Source: UBA6059 sp040222235
GTDB taxonomy: Bacteria; Bacteroidota; Bacteroidia; Cytophagales; Cyclobacteriaceae
Length of the DNA stretch: 64,000 nucleotides
Reading direction: 5' to 3'
Assembly (NCBI GenBank): GCA_040222235.1
Contig: JAVKDO010000134.1
Coordinates: 1 to 64,000, forward strand
The translations under genes were made by a program, and so were the position numbers. Below, one piece after another: positions 52,115-63,500 of this stretch. Numbering within the stretch: position 1 is the first letter of the stretch; every line of letters starts with the position of its first letter. The notes below the pieces were generated by a model that saw nothing but the letters and a program-made list of their open reading frames with translations, did no database searches and was not told the origin of the DNA.

Positions 52115-54604
52115 ATGAGATACTTCAATTATAGCCTGCTGTTCTTCCTATTGACACCTTCTTTGAGCTTTAGCCAGGAGGCTCCTATGGATACCATACG
52201 TGTCTTTTTTCTTGCCGGACAATCCAATATGGATGGGTATGGCTATACCGAAGACTTACCTGAGTATCTGAATCGACCCAGCGAAACGACCTGGATATTT
52301 CATGGTAACTCGGCTGATGATGATATGGAAGGCGGAGGGGTCGGGATTTGGGAAACGCTAAAACAGGGTCATGGCGCTGGCTTTGCTTCGGATGGATCGA
52401 CGAATCAACTGTCAGATCGGTTTGGTATCGAATTATCGTTAGCGCACACATTGAGCGAATTGTATTCAGATGATAAAATTGCCTTCGTCAAATACGCCAA
52501 CGGAGGAACCTCTCTGGATACTATAGTGACGAGAAGATCAGGTACCTGGGAAGTAAATTATAAGGGAAAAACCGGAATCAATCAATACGATCATTTTCGA
52601 AGCACCATTGACAATGCATTTTCTGTTAAGGACATAAATCAGGACGGCAGAGAAGATTATTTACTCCCTTCAGGAATCTTTTGGATGCAGGGGGAAAGCG
52701 ATGGTCATTCAAAGGAGGCAGCTGACAATTACTATCCCAATCTAAAAAGACTTCTGGCTGCTATGCGCTCAGATTTACGCGACGATCATTTGGCGATAGT
52801 GATGGGTAAAATCTCAGATTCTGGTAATGAAGCTGACGGAATGGTCTGGGACTATAGCCACTTGGTACAGAAAGCGCAGGAAAAATTAGCTAAAACAGAG
52901 AGTAATGCCGCAATAGTAAGAAGTACGATCTACTACAACTACTCGGATAAATTCCATTACGATAGTGAGGCCTATATTGACTTGGGAGTACGCTTTGCTG
53001 AGGCGATAGATCAGTTAGGGTCGCACCATAATCAGCAAGTGAGAGAGGTCATTCACTTGTGGCCAGATAAAGTGCCTGGAGAAAGCGAAGCAAAGCACCC
53101 TCCCGTGAAAAGCACCAATACAAGTGGTAATGTGCTTAGGATAATCGACATCACCGATCCGGCACTTATCGTTTACGAACCAAAGGAGCCGAATAATTCT
53201 AGAGCAGGCATCATTATTTCCCCAGGAGGCGGATATGGCATACTGGCCGTAGATAAAGAAGGGTACGAAGTAGCCGAGTGGTTAAATTCATTGGGGTACA
53301 CGGCGTTTGTCCTGCAATACCGGGTACCGAATAAGCGACAGGGTGCCTTGAACGATATTCAGCGTGCTATCCGCCTTGTGAGAAGCCGATCCGATGAGTA
53401 CAGCTTGAATGTCAATAAAATTGGTGTGCTGGGATTTTCCGCAGGAGCCCATTTATCGGCCAGGGCGGCTACTGGATTCAGGTTAGGTACTTACCAGAAA
53501 GAAGGCGCTATTGATCAACTATCCTGTCGGCCTAATTTTACCATGCTTATCTATCCAGCCTTCCTTGATTCCGGGAAAGATTTCACCTTAGATCCTGACC
53601 TCACGATTGACCAATACACCTCACCGTCTTTCATTTTTGGAACAGCCGATGACAAATATGGGAACAGCTCGCTGGTGATGGCGCAAGAGCTTAGAGATGG
53701 TGGAGTTCCTGTTGAATTGCACATGCTACCTAAGGGTGGACACGGGTACGGCCTAAGGTCTGATAATCAGGCTGCAGAAACCTGGCCTTCGTTGGCGGAG
53801 GCTTGGTTAGAAAATTGGGTGGGCACGCATGAAATTGCCAAATATGAACGCACGCTTTACTTCCCCAAGGTCATCAACTATCCCAAAAAGCTTCCTAATA
53901 AAAAGAAAGTTTGGGCATTCTTGTTGGCAGGTCAATCCAACATGGCTGGACGCGGATCGGTAGCACCTCAGGATACGATTTCTTCGGAGCGGATTTTGAC
54001 TTTAAATGCGCAGAACGAGATTGTTTTGGCCAAAGAACCACTTCATTTCTACGAGCCTGGGTTGAGTGGTTTGGACTGTGGACTCTCTTTTGGGAAAACC
54101 TTGCTATCGGTCGTGCCAGATGATGTTTCCATACTGCTCATTCCTACTGCTGTGGGCGGTAGTGCGATCAACCAATGGCTGGGGGATTCGCTGCACCGAG
54201 ATGTGAAACTGCTATCCAACTTTCAAGAAATGATGGAATTAGGCAAGAAATATGGTACGCTCAAGGGCATACTTTGGCATCAGGGAGAAAGTGATACTGA
54301 CTCTCTGAAACTGTCCCAGTATGCACTAAGGCTACCGCAATTGATGAAGACGTTCAGGAAAATGGCGAAAGATGAGCATCTGTCTATCCTCGTCGGGCAA
54401 CTGGGAGCCTACTCTAGAAATGAGAAGTCTTGGGATATCATCAATCAGACCATTGAAAATTATGTGGATAAAGACCCTAATACTCAACTTATTCGCACTT
54501 CAGACCTGCACGATCGGGGAGATAGATTGCATTTTGATGCGGCAAGTCAAAGACTATTAGGTGAACGATTTGTCAACGCCTTTATTCAAACTTCTAACGA
54601 ATGA
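52115..54604 (+). CDS. Three-domain carbohydrate esterase: SASA - alpha/beta hydrolase - SASA
   Basis: 829 aa with signal peptide. Domain 1 (about 28-300) is a sialate O-acetylesterase-like SGNH hydrolase: FFLAGQSNMDG with S37 and FWMQGESDGHS. Domain 2 (about 330-565) is an alpha/beta hydrolase: IIISPGGGYGILAV oxyanion region and GFSAGAH with S442, then GGHGYGL with the histidine. Domain 3 (about 600-829) repeats SASA: FLLAGQSNMAGRG with S608, LWHQGESDTD and LHFDAASQ. All three appear catalytically complete. Probable function is stripping acetyl or other acyl groups from the PUL glycan. The next frame overlaps its end. Confidence 0.88.
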   Translation: MRYFNYSLLFFLLTPSLSFSQEAPMDTIRVFFLAGQSNMDGYGYTEDLPEYLNRPSETTWIFHGNSADDDMEGGGVGIWETLKQGHGAGFASDGSTNQLSDRFGIELSLAHTLSELYSDDKIAFVKYANGGTSLDTIVTRRSGTWEVNYKGKTGINQYDHFRSTIDNAFSVKDINQDGREDYLLPSGIFWMQGESDGHSKEAADNYYPNLKRLLAAMRSDLRDDHLAIVMGKISDSGNEADGMVWDYSHLVQKAQEKLAKTESNAAIVRSTIYYNYSDKFHYDSEAYIDLGVRFAEAIDQLGSHHNQQVREVIHLWPDKVPGESEAKHPPVKSTNTSGNVLRIIDITDPALIVYEPKEPNNSRAGIIISPGGGYGILAVDKEGYEVAEWLNSLGYTAFVLQYRVPNKRQGALNDIQRAIRLVRSRSDEYSLNVNKIGVLGFSAGAHLSARAATGFRLGTYQKEGAIDQLSCRPNFTMLIYPAFLDSGKDFTLDPDLTIDQYTSPSFIFGTADDKYGNSSLVMAQELRDGGVPVELHMLPKGGHGYGLRSDNQAAETWPSLAEAWLENWVGTHEIAKYERTLYFPKVINYPKKLPNKKKVWAFLLAGQSNMAGRGSVAPQDTISSERILTLNAQNEIVLAKEPLHFYEPGLSGLDCGLSFGKTLLSVVPDDVSILLIPTAVGGSAINQWLGDSLHRDVKLLSNFQEMMELGKKYGTLKGILWHQGESDTDSLKLSQYALRLPQLMKTFRKMAKDEHLSILVGQLGAYSRNEKSWDIINQTIENYVDKDPNTQLIRTSDLHDRGDRLHFDAASQRLLGERFVNAFIQTSNE

Positions 54605-54614
54605 ATCTACCGTA

Positions 54615-55682
54615 ATGACTCTAAAAACTACCTCAGCATTTGTTTTTATCGTGATGACTGTTGGCTTGGTGAGCACTATCCAGAAAGACTTACGCTTGAA
54701 CGATCTTCAGGTCATTGGTAGTCACAACAGTTATAAAATAGCAATAGAGGAGCCATTGTTTAGGATACTATCCACAATGGATTCTGCACGAATGGCTGCT
54801 TTGGCATACGACCATCCACCATTGACGGATCAGTTGGGCATGGGTTTGCGAAATCTGGAACTGGATGTTTTTCACGACCCTCACGGTGGTCGGTACATGG
54901 ATCCCAAAGGGTTAGGCATGGTCAAAAGCACGGGGAGTGTGCCTTTAGATTTTGATATGGAAAACAAGCTCAGCCAACCAGGATTGAAGCTATTTCATAT
55001 CCAAGACATTGACTTTAGAAGCCACGATTTACTTTTTAAAGAAGGACTGGAGACGCTCAAGAATTGGTCGGTGGAGAATCCTGATCATACCCCCATTTTT
55101 ATTTTGATCAATGCCAAAGACAGCAAAGTAGAAGGAACCAGAGATCCACTAACGTTTACCGCGCAAGCATTGGATAGCATTGATTTGGAGATCAGAAGTG
55201 TTTTTGATGACGCCCAGCTTATAACGCCCGACCTGGTGAGAGGTGAGTTTGCCACACTGGAAGAAGCAATTCTTAATGAAGGTTGGCCAAAGCTGAGCGA
55301 TATGAAAGGCAGGTTTCTATTTGTGCTGGATGAGAAGGAGGCAAAGTATAGTCGCTATCTGGAAAAGCACCCCGGATTAAGAAAGGCCGTGCTGTTCGTG
55401 AATGAAACAGAGGGCAACCCAAATGCTGCCTTTAGAGTCATCAACGATCCCATTAAAGACTTTGACCACATCAGCTCCTTAGTGGATAAAGGCTATATCG
55501 TGCGAACAAGAGCAGATGCTGGTACGAAGGAAGCGCGAAGTAATGATTACCACCGCTTCGAAAAGGCCAAAGCATCGGGTGCCCAGATCATCTCTACTGA
55601 TTATTACATTCGCTCACAGTTATTCCCTTCTTCCTTGGAGATCAACTTTGGTAGCGGAAAGTACGAACGGATCCAAAACTAA
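54615..55682 (+). CDS. Ca-dependent phosphoinositide phospholipase C-like protein
   Basis: 355 aa from ATG 54615; the frame is open to 54561 inside the esterase gene, but MTLKTTSAFVFIVMTVGLVS is the signal peptide. The PI-PLC barrel shows VIGSHNSYK (H37), LRNLELDVFHDPHGG, LFHIQDIDFRS and FILINAKDSK, which fit the PI-PLC-C1 type active site with its histidines and acidic calcium ligands. Such proteins cleave or bind glycerophosphoinositol-type headgroups. They recur in some Bacteroidota PULs, but their role is not settled. It lies between the esterase and GH115. Confidence 0.8.
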   Translation: MTLKTTSAFVFIVMTVGLVSTIQKDLRLNDLQVIGSHNSYKIAIEEPLFRILSTMDSARMAALAYDHPPLTDQLGMGLRNLELDVFHDPHGGRYMDPKGLGMVKSTGSVPLDFDMENKLSQPGLKLFHIQDIDFRSHDLLFKEGLETLKNWSVENPDHTPIFILINAKDSKVEGTRDPLTFTAQALDSIDLEIRSVFDDAQLITPDLVRGEFATLEEAILNEGWPKLSDMKGRFLFVLDEKEAKYSRYLEKHPGLRKAVLFVNETEGNPNAAFRVINDPIKDFDHISSLVDKGYIVRTRADAGTKEARSNDYHRFEKAKASGAQIISTDYYIRSQLFPSSLEINFGSGKYERIQN

Positions 55683-55688
55683 TAGTGT

Positions 55689-58661
55689 ATGAGAAGCAGA
55701 TCATTCATTATTTTCATTATTAGTTTGATAGTATTTCATCCGGGTTTTGCACAGCCTAACGGGGAAACATTTCCTATCGTTTCCAATGGCCGGACTACTG
55801 CGATCCTCATTGATAAGCGTGACGCGAAGGTCGTGCATATCGCATCCAATCTACTTGCAGATGATATAGAGAAAATTAGCGATCAGTCGATGCAAGTTCA
55901 ACAAAAACCCAAAACCGTATCTCACCTCATTATAGCCGGTACACTGGGTAAAAACCAGTGGATAGACGCAATGGTCAAAAGTGAAAAGTTGACCGTTTCT
56001 AGTCTAAAAGGACAGTGGGAGCAGTTTTCTATTCAACTCATTGACAGTCCGATGAAAGGTATCGGGAAGGCTCTGGTAGTCGTGGGTAGTGACCGTAGAG
56101 GTACGGCCTACGGTATTTTGGAGCTATCGCGAATGATGGGTGTATCGCCCTGGGAATGGTGGGCAGATGTGACTCCAGAAAAACGAGAGGGTATCACGCT
56201 TGATATCGAAAAACGAACTTACGGCTCACCATCGGTCAAATACCGAGGCATTTTCCTCAACGATGAAGACTAGGGATTGCAGCGCTGGGCTGCCCTCAAT
56301 TACGAAACCGAAACGGGAGACATTGGGCCAAAAACCTATGCCAAAGTATTCGAATTGTTGCTTCGATTGCGTGCAAACACTATCTGGCCAGCCATGCATT
56401 CTAGTACCAAGGCTTTTTATTTCTATCCAGAAAACAAAGTCGTAGCAGATGACTATGCCATTGTCATTGGGACCTCCCATGCCGAACCTATGCTGAGCAA
56501 CATCAATACCGAATGGGATCATGCCACCATGGGAGATTACAGGTATGATACCAATGCAGAGACCATCAAAGGCCTTTTTACGAAACGGGTGAAAGAAACT
56601 GCCAAATATGAGGGTATCTATACGACGGGCATGCGCGGGGAGCACGATTCTCCTATGATCGTAGGCGAGGATGATACAGACTCACAAGTGAAGCTGTTGG
56701 AGCAAGTCATTACCGATCAGCGCAATATTCTGGAGCGCGAAACGGGTAAAAATCCAGCAGGCGTTCCGCAAGCCTTCGTGCCGTATAAAGAAGTGCTCAA
56801 ATATTATCAGAGCGGTCTCAATCTCCCCGATGATATCACCCTAGTCTGGACAGACGACAACTATGGCTACATCCGTCAGCTCAATTCACCTGAAGAGCAA
56901 AAGCGGTCGGGAGGTGCCGGAGTTTACTATCACACGTCTTACTGGGGTCGTCCACACGATTATCAATGGCTCAACTCCACCAGTCCGGTGCTAATGTGGG
57001 AGGAAATGTCCAAGGCCTTCGAACTGCAGTCACGCAACATTTGGATACTCAACTGCGGAGATATTAAGCCTCATGAATACAACATCGAACTCTTTCTTGA
57101 TATGGCTTGGAATATGGAGGAGTTCGGTGATGGAAGCTCCGTGAAGCGACACATGACCAATTGGGCAAGTCGTGAGTTTGGTACTGACCTATCGGAGAAC
57201 ATTGTGAATCTTCTTTCTGAAAACAATCACCTGGCTTATATCAGAAGACCTGAATTTATGGCTTGGAGCCAGGTAGAGCCAGTCACCAAGCCGGGTGAAA
57301 CCGAAATGACCCAAATCCATTATGGTGATGAAGTGAGTAGGCGCATTGCTGATTATGAAAAGCTGCTGGAGCGTGCTGAAGAGGCCAAAAAAAATATACC
57401 TACTCATAGGCAAGACGCCTACTACGAGCTGGTCTATTATCCTATCATGGGAGCAGGTAACCTCAACCTAAAGTGGCTGTATCATTACAGAAATAAGTTC
57501 ACAGCTAAACAAGGTCGCTTGAGCGCCGGCTACTTCGGAGCAAAATCAAAACAAGCATATCAGGATATTCAAGATCTGACCGCTTATTATAATACTGCCA
57601 TCCAAAATGGAAAATGGAGTCACATTATGAGCAGTTCGCCTCGGTTTTTGCCAGTTTTTTCAGAGCCGACGATTGCGAGCCCACTTTCCCTAGGCCAGCA
57701 GGCAGAACTAGGTTTGGCACTGGAAGGCTATGAAATGGAAGTAAATCATGAGGTAGTAAACAGCCACGCCGACGTACTTCCAGTTTTCAATGCCTATACC
57801 CAAAGCAAGTACTACATTGACGTTTTTCTGAAAGGAGAAGGGACGGTCGACTGGAAGGCTATTCCCAAGGCAGATTGGATTCAGCTATCGCAATCTGAGG
57901 GTACGCTTAGCGGCAGTTCGGATAGACAAGAGCAGCGATTATGGGTAACGATTAATTGGGAGAAAGTACCCCAAGGCGAGAGTAAAAAGGAAGCACCACT
58001 GGGTCATGATTTTCAATTGATCCCACCCAGCTACAAGGTGAACAGTGCCATCGATTTTGTATGGGCTGATTCTACGGTAAGCCTAGGGGTCTCTGTTTTT
58101 AATCCAAAAAATGAAGCCGCCTACCAAACTGATTTTATTGAAGACAGAGGCTTTGTATCCATCAATGCAGCTGATTTTAGCCGAAAGAGCAAAGGTGAAG
58201 TTGCCGATTGGCAAAGCGTTGAAGGGCTGGGGTATGCTGGTTCGGTCATCACATCCTTGCCCAGAACTGCTTCTGTCAATGTAAAGGCAGCAGAGATAAT
58301 GGCGACTAGTCCTATGCTGGAATATGACTTTTATGCATTCAATTTTGGAACAGTCAATGTACACCTCCAAATCGTGCCTACCCACCCGTCACATGCTGGT
58401 ATCGGGGTTCGTTATGCGGTAGCTATCGATGATGCAACACCTGTTATCGTAGATTTTCAGACTTTTGGAAGAAGCGAGGAATGGAAGCAAAATGTACTCA
58501 AAAATGCAGCTGTAAAATCAGCTCAGCAGATCGTCAACCGTGCAGGAAAACATACGCTGAAAGTATGGATGGTAGATCCTGGCATCATGCTGGACCAAAT
58601 CCTAATTGACCTTGGAGGGTGGAAAAGCAGTTATGCGTTTCCACCTGCTACAAAGCGATAA
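55689..58661 (+). pseudogene. GH115 alpha-glucuronidase interrupted by one in-frame amber codon
   Basis: One continuous reading frame of 990 codons is broken only by TAG at 56271-56273. The conserved GH115 motif reads NDED-stop-GLQRWAA where the family has NDEDWGLQ-W-A, so a single G-to-A change turned Trp (TGG) into a stop. The N-terminal piece (194 codons) has a signal peptide and the N-domain. The downstream piece (from 56277) keeps RANTIWPAMH, TTGMRGEHDSPM, LVWTDDNYGYIR, YYHTSYWGRPHDYQWL and the GH115 C-terminal domain. Lack of other damage implies a recent mutation, a sequencing error, or stop read-through. Confidence 0.85.
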
Positions 58662-58671
58662 GTATTTCCAA

Positions 58672-60501
58672 ATGAACAAACCACTGGCGTACATATCAGT
58701 TATTCTTCTTTTACCACTGCTTGCATGTACTGAAACTCGAACTGCAGACCAAAACCCAGTTCAAATTGCCTTTATGGCTGATGTACACCTTCAGGACATC
58801 TATGGTGAGTTTACGGATACTGATTATCGCGGTGTGCTAAATCCAAAGACAGGAAGACACAACACCATACGCACAATGGAAGCTCAGCTCAAATCCACGC
58901 GGCTGTTCAATGAAAACTATTTTGCTTTCTTAGCCGCCCTTGACGATGTGGTCAAGCGAAATATAAAGCTGGTAGTACTGCCGGGCGACTTTAGTGACGA
59001 TGGCCAACCATTGAATATCCGGGCACTTAGAAAGATTTTGGATCAATACTCCAAACAACATGGCATTACCTTTTTAGCCACCACAGGTAATCATGACCCG
59101 GTTAGGCCCTTTACCAAGGAAGCTGGAAAAAAGGATTTTCTAGGGATCAAAGGCATGCCACAAGCCATCATAAGTAAGGCGGGACTTTATGAATTAGGTG
59201 CCGACCAACTATCACCTATCATTTCTACAGACATTAAAAACTGGGGATATGCCGAAATCCTGCAAGAACTTCGAGCTTTTGGATTCTTTCCACAAGAAGA
59301 TTTTCTGTACTGGGAAACACCTTTTAGTAAGTATAATGACACCTATAGTTTTGAAGCGGCACAGGAGGCCTCATTACTCGAAAATCGAAAATATGCGAAT
59401 GGAGAAGCTGGACTGCTGGTTCCTGACGTCAGTTATCTGATAGAGCCTGTGGAAGATGTCTGGCTACTTGCCTTGGATGCCAACGTGTATCTTCCTAAGG
59501 ATCGCCTATCGGGAATCAACGGCAACCCCGATGATTTCGGTGGCGCCAGTGTGGGGTACAACAACGTACTGACCCATAAAAAATATCTCATCTCTTGGGC
59601 GAAGAACGTGTCGCAGCGAGCAAAAAAACAAGGTAAAACCCTGATTGCTTTCAGTCATTACCCGATGGTGGACTTTAATGATGATGCATCTGGCATGATG
59701 GAAAATCTCTTAGGTGAAGGCAAAATGCAACTACAGCGTGTGCCACGAGAGGAGGTGGCTACTGCTTTTGCGGATGCGGGTATCCAAATTCACGTAGGTG
59801 GACATGTGCACATCAATGATACTGGCATTCGGACGACAGAAAACGGAAATACCCTGTTTAATATTCAAGTGCCTTCACTTGCTGCATATATGCCAGGATA
59901 TAAAATACTTACCATTCACTCAGAAAAAGAAATAGAGGTAGAAACGGTTGTTATGGATGAAGTCATGGGGTTCGATGAACTGTTTCCCTTGTACCAAATG
60001 GAATGGGACTACCTAAAGCAAATTTGGAAGAGAGATATTCTGAAGGTTAATAACTACGGGGAGTTCACGGAATGGCATTTAAAGGAACTCGTGCGGATGC
60101 GTTTTATTCCGCAAGACTGGAATTCAGATTTTGCAAAAGCGCTACTCCATTCCACGGGAAAAGAACTGCTGCTGAGAGGCCGGAAGGATAGTCAAAAGTC
60201 AATGGCACAAGAATTACCTGGCGACAGTTTGAACCTAAAATCTTTTGAAGAATGGACAGGCTTTGACATGCTAATTGACTTTTATCGGCTCAGAAATGCC
60301 GATGAACTTGCATTGAAGGACATTGATGAGAATCGGATGGATCAATACATACGGTTAGCTACCCATATGTCAGGTATAGAAGACGTTTCTTTTAACACAT
60401 GGGGACAGCTATTTCTAAAAACACTTCAAGGCCAGCCAGCAGATCATTTTCGTATTGCTTTGGATGCAGGAACAATCGAGAGGCTTAGCCCAATTCAGTA
60501 G
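58672..60501 (+). CDS. Calcineurin-like metallophosphoesterase lipoprotein
   Basis: 609 aa from ATG 58672 with lipobox LLAC; the frame is open to 58606 inside GH115. Metal motifs in order are FMADVHLQD, VVLPGDFSDDG, ATTGNHDP, IAFSHYP and HVGGHVHIND, the full set of a dinuclear phosphoesterase. The C-terminal half is helical and unassigned. It is predicted to act at the cell envelope on a phosphate ester or diester. It starts 10 bp after the GH115 stop, so it is part of the PUL transcript. Confidence 0.88.
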   Translation: MNKPLAYISVILLLPLLACTETRTADQNPVQIAFMADVHLQDIYGEFTDTDYRGVLNPKTGRHNTIRTMEAQLKSTRLFNENYFAFLAALDDVVKRNIKLVVLPGDFSDDGQPLNIRALRKILDQYSKQHGITFLATTGNHDPVRPFTKEAGKKDFLGIKGMPQAIISKAGLYELGADQLSPIISTDIKNWGYAEILQELRAFGFFPQEDFLYWETPFSKYNDTYSFEAAQEASLLENRKYANGEAGLLVPDVSYLIEPVEDVWLLALDANVYLPKDRLSGINGNPDDFGGASVGYNNVLTHKKYLISWAKNVSQRAKKQGKTLIAFSHYPMVDFNDDASGMMENLLGEGKMQLQRVPREEVATAFADAGIQIHVGGHVHINDTGIRTTENGNTLFNIQVPSLAAYMPGYKILTIHSEKEIEVETVVMDEVMGFDELFPLYQMEWDYLKQIWKRDILKVNNYGEFTEWHLKELVRMRFIPQDWNSDFAKALLHSTGKELLLRGRKDSQKSMAQELPGDSLNLKSFEEWTGFDMLIDFYRLRNADELALKDIDENRMDQYIRLATHMSGIEDVSFNTWGQLFLKTLQGQPADHFRIALDAGTIERLSPIQ

Positions 60502-60544
60502 ATTTGAGTTATAGAACAGATATCAACAGAACACTTGCAATATT

Positions 60545-63500
60545 TTGATATACCGTCTTAGTATCATTTTAGCATTGCTTTTTACTGCTCAGGTGAGTGC
60601 CCAAAGTATCAAGTTTGAGCATTACAACGAGAGTAGCGGCCTTTCGCATAATTCTGTAAGACACATCGTACAGGATCAGCACGGGTTTCTTTGGTTGGGG
60701 ACGTTTTCAGGGCTCAATCGGTTCGATGGGTATCAGTTTAAGACCTACATGAGTTCCTCCTCTGGCACGAATAAAATGCATAATGATGATATTACGGCAT
60801 TGGAGCTTGATCAGTCAGCTAATAGCCTGTGGATAGGAACACGCAGCGGCCTGACTCATTTCGACTTGCAGACGCAAACCCTTACCACCTTTCTTCCAAA
60901 TGAGGATGACCCCAATAGCCTACCGGATGAGGAAGTGAGGGCTGTTTATCCCGACAAGTATGGAACTATTTGGGTAGGCACTAAAAATAAGGGTCTCTAT
61001 CGGTTTTCACCTGAAGAAGAGAGTTTCTATAAAGTAGAGATTAAAGGTTTTGATTACATCAAAGAGATATTCAAAGATAATGTTGGTAATATCTGGATAG
61101 GAAGTTATGAGACAGGATCGGTGGCTAAAGTGAGTTTGGACAGTGAAGGTGAGGTTACGCAGATCATTACCTATACACTAGATATTCCCAATTCGAAAGA
61201 CAAAAACCCGTATGTCAATTTTATTTATGAAGATGACAAGTCCAACATATTTGTGGGTACCCGGGCAGGCTTGTACAAACTGGATGTTTTACAGGATAAA
61301 TTTGTCAACCTCTACATCGAAGATGAGGCGGTAAGGGACAATTTGGGGCCCTATTTCTTGTCGGTAGCGCGCGCGGCTAACGGTCAGTATTGGGTGGGAA
61401 CCTTGGGAGGGGTATTGGTTTGTGATCAGCTGGAAGACATAGCCAAGGGAGATTTTGGCTGGTACTATGCCATATTATCCGATGACGCCTCATTGGTAGA
61501 TAACTTGATCTCCGCTTTGTATTTTGACCCCTCAGGGGTGCTATGGATTGGGACTGAGGATGGATTGGATAAGTATGATCCTTATCAAAATCAATTCAAG
61601 CTCAACAAGGACATTTCATCTTATATCGGCAACAAAGCACCGAGGATCAGGGGGTTTGCCAAGACCAATGATGAAAGAACCATAGTGGCCACCCGGTATA
61701 ACGGGCTTTTTATTTCGAGTGACGATGGTTTTGAGCCGCTGTATGGTTCTGAAAACGACATTGCCAGCATCCATTCCGATGATGGCGTTTTGTTCTATTG
61801 CGGGCTATGGAATGGAGAAGTGTTGGTCTACAATTATCTGTCTAGAAGTTCCCAAGTTATTACCATTGGTTTCGAGGAAGCACCCGTTTTCGCATTCCGA
61901 AAGATTAGTGATGACCTCTTGATGATAGGGTCTTTTGGAGAAGGAGCAAGGGTGCTTGATACTAAGGCTGATCAGATAGATGAGCAAATAGGTACGCTAT
62001 TTCCGGGATACCAAATCAATAAAATCACCTTAGACCCAGTCCAAGAGCAGATATGGATTGCTACTGAAACAGGCTTAGTCAAGTACGATCTGGAAAGTAA
62101 GGCCTTGCAAAAATACCGGGCCAACGCTCGAAGCGATCAGGGGCTACCACATGATAATGTGAGTGATGTGATTGTTGATAATGACGGAAAAATCTGGGCC
62201 ACTACCCGATTGGGGTTGTGTGTGTACGATTCTTTGACAAACAACTTTACTGCCGTAATGTCCTCGGCTGATTTGACTGGAAAGTGGATCACCGATATCA
62301 TAATGGACAACCGAGGGAATCTTTGGCTCAATGCCAACAACAATAATGTCATCCGGTACACACCTAACAGGAGTGAAGTCAATATTTATGCCGTCAACAG
62401 CGGAAACAGACTAGATGTATTCAGCTCCAGCGGATTTTTTTATGATGGCAAGGAGATATTTCTGGGTGGAAAAAATGGTATAATTCATTTTCCCCCACAC
62501 AGCATAAATGCTAATAGCTGGTCCCCCCTACCTTTTATTACGGAATTCAAAATTGAGAATAAAGAAGTGTTTCCAGGATTAGAGTTTGATGGTGAGACAC
62601 CTTTACTCACCGATTTGAATTATGGGAAGCTGGCAGAGCTTCCGTACTCGAAAAACAATTTCTCTATCCAGTTTTCTACTGCTTGTTACGCCAATGAACG
62701 ACAAAATCGCTTTGAATATCGTCTAGAGGGTTTCGATGAGGACTGGATATCGGCAGGAAGCAACTCACGAACAGTGCAGTACACTAATCTTAGCCCAAGT
62801 AACTATGAATTCAAGGTAAGATCGAGTAACAGCGATGGTATCTGGAGCGAGCCAGTTTCCTATCAGATCAGGGTGCTTCCACCATTCTGGCTCACATGGC
62901 AAGCACTTTTGTTGACTGTAATTGTAATAGCAATTGTGTTTTGGCTGATTCGAAGGGAAGTAAAAGATCGCATCCGCTTACGGCAAGAGTTACTCTTTGA
63001 AAAACTTCAACACGAGAGGGACATCAACCTCAACAATGAAAAACTCCGCTTTTTCACTAATATTTCGCATGAACTGCGAACACCGTTAACGTTGGTACTG
63101 GGTCCTGCCAAGCAATTGATTTCGGAATCGAAGCTTGCTGGAAATGATCATCAGCTAAGCAGGCTGAATTTGATTCATGAAAATGCCAGCCGGCTGCTTA
63201 AATTGGTTAATCAAATATTGGATTTCCGCAAGGCTAAATCAGGTGAACTAAAGCTGAAAGTAGCCAAAACCGATATTCTTTCAGTGACTAAAAGCACCTT
63301 TGAGTTTTTTGAGGAGCTTGCTAAGAACAAACATATCAGCTTTACTTTCAACTGTGAAGAAGAGGGACTCTCTGGCTGGATAGACAAAGACAGTTACGAT
63401 AAAGTACTGTACAACTTGTTATCCAATGCGCTAAAGTTTACTCGGAAAAATGGCCATGTAGAGGTCTTTCTGGGGAAATCAGAAGATAAAGCGGGAAATC

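Noticed and set aside
56271..56273. TAG as a reassigned or programmed recoding codon
   Set aside because: TAG ends several ordinary genes here (atpA, the UbiA-like gene, the AAA ATPase gene) and no recoding structure was recognised; kept only as a low-probability alternative to nonsense mutation or base error.
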